Shown piece by piece: positions 59,001-64,000 of a stretch of DNA of 64,000 bases. The DNA is from Cytospora piceicola (lineage: Eukaryota; Ascomycota; Sordariomycetes; Diaporthales; Cytosporaceae): positions 248,001 through 312,000 of the forward strand of contig JALQBC010000032.1 in NCBI GenBank assembly GCA_023375675.1. Direction: 5' to 3'. Position 1 is the first letter of the stretch. Every line of letters starts with the position of its first letter. The notes beneath the pieces are model-generated. The model did no database searches and was not told the DNA's origin. It saw only the letters and a list, made by a program, of their open reading frames with translations. The position numbers and the translations under genes are program-made.

Positions 59001-62000
59001 TACCGAAAAGGGTTATTAAGCTTAATATTATACTAGTTAAAGGCGTTACCGGTAACTAATTTTATCTTATTATTCGACAGAGCGGTATAGTCTTTATCCT
59101 TTTACGATATCTTATAGTACAGAAGAGTATAGAATACTTTAGTTTTAAAGTATAAGGGCTTAATTTAATACTATAAACTATTTTTAAAGTCGCGGAAAAA
59201 GTCTATAGCCGATATTATCGATAAGCTAGTAAAGTTAAGGTAAATATTTTAGTATCGGTTTATAACGGAGATAAAAAGCTTAAATAAGATAAGAGGCGTT
59301 AAAAGTAATAAAATTATAAAAGTAAATAAGCTACGCGATAAGCAGATATTTATATATTCTATTAACCTTTAAGTCTTTAACGTGCTTTTTTACTTACTTA
59401 TAGTAATATTATAACTTTTATTTATTTTTTATTTAGGTTTTTATTATAGACTAATACGAAAGTACTTACAGATAGCTACCGGTAAAAGTAACTATACCTA
59501 AGTATATACTAATTATACGCTCTTAATTACTTTAACCGTATTATAATCGCTTAATAATAAAGTATATAGGTAGCTAGCCTAATACTTTAATATTAAGTAT
59601 TTATAAATCCTTTTTACCTTTTATTTATTTTATATATATACTTATTTTTCTTATAGGTTTTAGCCCGAATTTTTACGTTATCTTATATTATACTTAATAA
59701 CTACTAAAACTTATCGGTTTTAGTCTTCGGGCGGCTAACCTTAAATATTAAACTTAATATATTCCGTAAACGTACTGTTTGAGACTATTTAATTTAACGT
59801 CTTAGTTCGGAGTACGTCTTATAATATCTTACAGCCCTGAAATCTTTACGTCGGTCTATATTATAAACTTAATAACTACTTAAACGTATTAAAATTTAGT
59901 CTTTAGGCGGCTAACCTTAAAAACTAAAATAATATGTTTTATATAATCGTATTATTTAAAAGTAGTTACTTTTTTAACCCCTTTATTCGGAACAGATTAT
60001 ATAATAAATCGTTACTTTAACCTTTTATTCGAAGTATAGTTAAAACTATAGTAAAGCGCTTAGTCCGTATTATTATTCGCCTTATTATTATAGTAATTTA
60101 TAATGTTTGTTATTAATACGTTAATACCCGGGGCTTAACGTTATACCTTAGATTAACGTAGACTAGTTTTAATAGATTTATTTAATACTTTTAGCTTTAA
60201 GCCTCCCGACGAGTTACTTTATTATTTATTTATTTAGTAATATAGTTTATTCGGTATTTAACTAATCTTTTTAGTTAGTTTATTTTAGCTTAAATTTGTT
60301 AAGTATTAAAGACTTACCGGATAGTAGTTTTATATATAAGTATATATTTTATATTTTATTTTTTTAGTCTAACCTCTTTAAGTATCGAGGAAGATCGTGT
60401 TTATAATAATAAAGGCTTCGGGCTATAATAGTAAATATTAACGAAAAACGTATAAGGTAATAGTATATATTTTAAATTATAATGCTAAATAGTTTCGTCT
60501 TATACTATTAGGCTATACTATTATAATAAAAGGTATATAAGTATTAATAATTAGTTTTAATTATAGTCGTTAAGTAGTAATAAGATATACTATCGTTAGG
60601 TATAATAAACGTTATTATTAAGGCTATAATAAGCCTTTTTAATTATAGTTTTCGTTCGGCTTAAATATATATATTATTAAGACTTTTATACCGCTTATTT
60701 AAGTATCTGCCTACTAAGTAGTTAAGGTTATACGCTATATAATATATACTTTTACTTATATCTTTCGAAACCGATTATTTCTCGTTCGGTAAGATATTAT
60801 TCGGGTACTTTATCTTTTCGGAGAAATATTTAACTTTAAGGGATATTATCTTTAAACTATATCTTAATATATAACAGAATATACGTAACGTAAAAATAAT
60901 TACAGATAGCGATCCCGGCTTTTATAAAAATAACGGCTTATATATTAAAAACGATATATAGAATATAATTTTACTATCTTCTTACTTTTAACTTTATAAC
61001 TTAATAACCTTTTTAAAACCTTTATTTTTTAACGTTATTATTTATATCCGTCCCTTATAAGCCTTACCGCTTTAACTTTATTAAAATACTACCGTAACTA
61101 TTAAGCCGACTTTTTTTATAGTATAGAAAAAAAAAATAAAGCTTATAGCCTTTTATTTATTATTAACGACCTTACCTGTAACCGTTATAACTATATAGCC
61201 TTCCGTATTATATATAACTTAAACGTATTATAGGCTTTTTATAAGATAGTTTTTTACCTTATCCGGCTTACCGTCTTCTTTTAAAAGAATAGTATAATCT
61301 AAGACGTTTAAAGGTATTTTAAAGTTAAATTTACCGATAAAGAGAAAAAAGACATACTCTTTACTATCGTATACGCTATTATAAACGTAGCTAAGTCGCG
61401 CTTTATAGATAAGTTTAATATAACTATCCCGAGCCTTAATAATAAATTAACTAACCTATTTAAAAGGACTATAAATAGCCTTTCGACTAATACTATCGGA
61501 AATACTATAAACAGTAACTTAACTAACGCTTTCGGAAATATTATAAGAAAAAGGCCGGCTAATATTTTTAAAAAAATTATAAGTAAAAGGCTGACGATTA
61601 CCTTTAACAGTCTTTATACCTTTAATAAACAGCTTTTATAGCCGGGCTTTTTTAACGTTAATACCGGTATAAGCTTTCCGATCGAGTTATTTACTAATAC
61701 CTGTTAAGCCCCGGTAAGTTTTCCGCCCCCTTTAAAACGACGTTTCCTTACTAATATAAAGCAGCCGGAAAACACCTTACTCCCTTTCGACGATAAAACT
61801 AAAGGCTTAAGTATAGAAACCGGTCGGGATAAAAGTAAAATACTAAAAAGCTAAGCCGCTACCTATATTAAAGCTAGTAAAACGACCGAAAAGGTAGTAT
61901 TAGCTAGCCTCGATACTTCCGACTAAAAACGTATAATTAAAGTAGTTAAGTTAATTAATAAGTCCTTTTACGTCTTTATAAAAGCCGCCGCTAAAATAAC

Positions 62001-62315
62001 GCTAATATATCGCCTCTTTTTAACTTTATAAGCTAATACTAACTTCGTATAAGATAACGGAGATAATTTAGATAACAGAGATAAGATTTTATAAGCCGGG
62101 TTCTTCTTTATATCTAAATAATTACCTTAGCCTATAAGTAAAAGCCGTAGGTTATATACGATAGCAGAGTTTAACAGTACGAAGTAAAGTAAATAAACTA
62201 TAGTAAACTAATTATTCTAGCCGTTACTAAGTATCTACTAAGTTAAAATAAAGTATATTAAGTATAGTATAAAGGTTTACCTCTGTCGACCTCTGTTCTT
62301 ACTAATAATACCTTT

Positions 62316-62402
62316 TAATCTCTCGGGCTTACTTATATAGACCTTAATCTCTCGGGCTTACTTATATAGACCTTAATCTCTTTACTTTACTTATATAGAC
62401 CC
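62316..62402. repeat. 29-nt tandem repeat, three copies
   Basis: Units starting TAATCTCTCGGGCTTACTTA at 62316 and 62345 are identical; the third at 62374 has TTTACTT in place of CGGGCTT. Confidence 0.88.
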
Positions 62403-64000
62403 TGATCTTACTCTTTTATCTTTTCTTTACTATCTTTATTCTGCTTACTCGTTATTTCGTCGTACTATTACTTTCGAGATTTATTAGCGCGGTTATTACT
62501 TTCGATACCGATTACTACTTACTATAAACATTACGTAAAAGTCTCCGACCTTTTATATAGCCTATAATAAAAGGGCGGCTATAGCTATTAGTATATTATC
62601 GAAAGTTTTATATTTATAAAACTCTTTTAATAGTAGTTCGGCCTTATATTAGGCGTTATATTATATAAACTTTAGGTTATTTAAAGGGAGGTAGGTAACG
62701 TAGTCGATAAAATTACTTATAAATTTCCTTTAGTACTACTATAAGTCTTTTATAGTTAAAGTATAAGAAAAAGAGCTAAAAGTTATTATTTAATATATAA
62801 AAAGCCTTTCGAAAAGGTTTACGTTTACTATTAGCCGTTTAATAGTTATAACGATTAAGTTACGTTAGCTTTACTAGATCTTAAAGACTATAACTATAGC
62901 CTTTCGTAGCTATTAATATAGATCGTACGCCTTCTTTTAACGGTTTATCGAGTTTACTACTAAGCTTAAACGGTCGGCGTCGAGCTATACCTTTACATAT
63001 TAGTCGTTTAGATTTATAGCCGGGTAAGTCGTCTTTTTTTTATAATATTAAAAGTATACCTTAGCTTTATTCTTTAAGTCTGTTTTATATTAAAAAGGTA
63101 AAGCCGCTAGTTAATTTATCGTAAGGGCTTATTAATACGGTTATAGTAACGTTTATCTTAAAAGTCGCTGTCGGTATTATAAAGTTTTAATAGAACGTAT
63201 TATAAGTATAGTATATCCTTTTTAGCGCCTCGATTAAAGGCTTAATTATCTAATATAGTATATTATAATCGTAATAACCGTTATCGTATATTAAGTCTGT
63301 TTAATAAAAAGAAACTATTAAATAGATAAGGCCGATTATTATTAGTTTAAAAGAAGGTTCGAAAGCTTATACTATATAGCTAACCTATAGTTAAGAATAA
63401 TATTTTATAAGTATTACCGAAATTAGAAAGTTTATTTTATTAGTATTAATAAATACTTTAAGTACAGATAGTATAATCGTATAGGTAACTTATAGGTTTT
63501 TAAGCTTAACTTTTTTAACTTTAAAGGTTTTCTGTTAACGATATTATCTTGTTTATATTAACCTTTTCTTTATTATCTTCCTTTTCCTTTTTTATAAACG
63601 CTCTTTTCTTTTTACTCGTTTTTTACGAAATATCTTTAAAAAACCGGAGCCTCGGTAGCTCGGTAATAATATTAACGTTAACGATAATACGTCTTTTCTC
63701 GGCTTCTTTTAACACTTTCTTTTTTTTTTTAAACTCGCCGTCCGCTATAACTATATACCGCCCGATACGGTCTTTTATCGAAGGCTAAAAAAGCGTAGCC
63801 GTTATAAATAGTATACGTTTATAATATACTTTTTTATTATTATAAAAGTAAGATAAGTATTTTCTATAGAATATATCTTTCTTAAAACTTTTTTTAATAG
63901 GCGTTTATTTATAGGTTACTTAAATACCGTTATTAACGGCGTAGCTATTATAAAGTACCTTATATATAAAGTTAGTTTTTAGTTATTTAAGTCTATAAAT

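Larger units (their letters stand above)
43956..64000. other. RIP-degraded AT-rich block, no genes
   Basis: About 20 kb running to the window end. CpA and TpG dinucleotides are nearly absent while TpA is abundant and CpG remains, the expected footprint of repeat-induced point mutation. ATG start codons are almost missing and TAA/TAG stops occur in all frames. The surviving open frames (for example 56828-57163 and 63549-63788) start at GTG or TTG and look like chance. Only degenerate tandem repeats are recognisable. I cannot assign the original elements to a transposon family. The block could be a transposon nest, or a pericentromeric or subtelomeric region. Confidence 0.85.

Noticed and set aside
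63549..63788. 79-codon Phe/Leu-rich frame near the window end
   Set aside because: It starts at TTG and is simple TTT/CTT-rich sequence; the hydrophobic look follows from composition.

Overview
The window reads as nuclear DNA of a filamentous ascomycete (Pezizomycotina, most likely a Sordariomycete). The evidence is short GT-AG introns with CTAAC/CTAAT/CTGAT branch sites, clear fungal orthologues (TAF2, CDC26, RAD1, OST5, GCN5), families typical of filamentous fungi (DUF7514-like, DUF1772/anthrone-oxygenase-like, Zn(II)2Cys6), long low-complexity tails, and a terminal 20-kb AT-rich block with the signature of repeat-induced point mutation (RIP). The genus cannot be told from the sequence.

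Layout. (1) 0.6-15.3 kb is a gene island: an SAS4-domain chromatin protein (+), the TFIID subunit TAF2 (+), the APC/C subunit CDC26 (-), and a large uncharacterised protein (-). (2) 15.3-24.8 kb is a gene desert of ordinary base composition. It holds the decayed C-terminal end of a PDR-type ABC transporter, a minus-strand frame broken by one TAG, and a dense cluster of CCTAGGTA/GGTACC palindromes. (3) 24.8-29.7 kb is a compact housekeeping block: RAD1 (9-1-1 checkpoint clamp, -), OST5 (oligosaccharyltransferase, -), and GCN5 (SAGA/ADA histone acetyltransferase, +) read divergently from OST5. (4) 29.7-43.9 kb alternates microsatellite-rich intergenic DNA with an uncharacterised acidic protein (-), a DUF7514-like protein (-), a DUF1772 protein (-), a GNAT acetyltransferase (-) and a Zn(II)2Cys6 regulator (+) whose reading frame stops where the AT-rich block starts. 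(5) 43.96-64.0 kb is an AT-rich, gene-free repeat graveyard. CpA and TpG are nearly absent, CpG is kept, ATG is almost missing, TAA/TAG are everywhere, and several degenerate tandem repeats are visible.

Exon structures were rebuilt by hand for the SAS4-like gene, TAF2, RAD1, OST5, GCN5, the DUF7514-like gene and the DUF1772 gene, with splice phases checked. Three intact genes act in transcription or chromatin (SAS4-like, TAF2, GCN5) and two in cell cycle or checkpoint (CDC26, RAD1), but nothing indicates a functional cluster. I see no rRNA, tRNA, CRISPR or intact transposase. The points most worth a second look are the unusually long N-terminal extension spliced in frame onto GCN5, the junction where the zinc-cluster gene meets the RIP block, and the pentapeptide repeat preserved inside that block.
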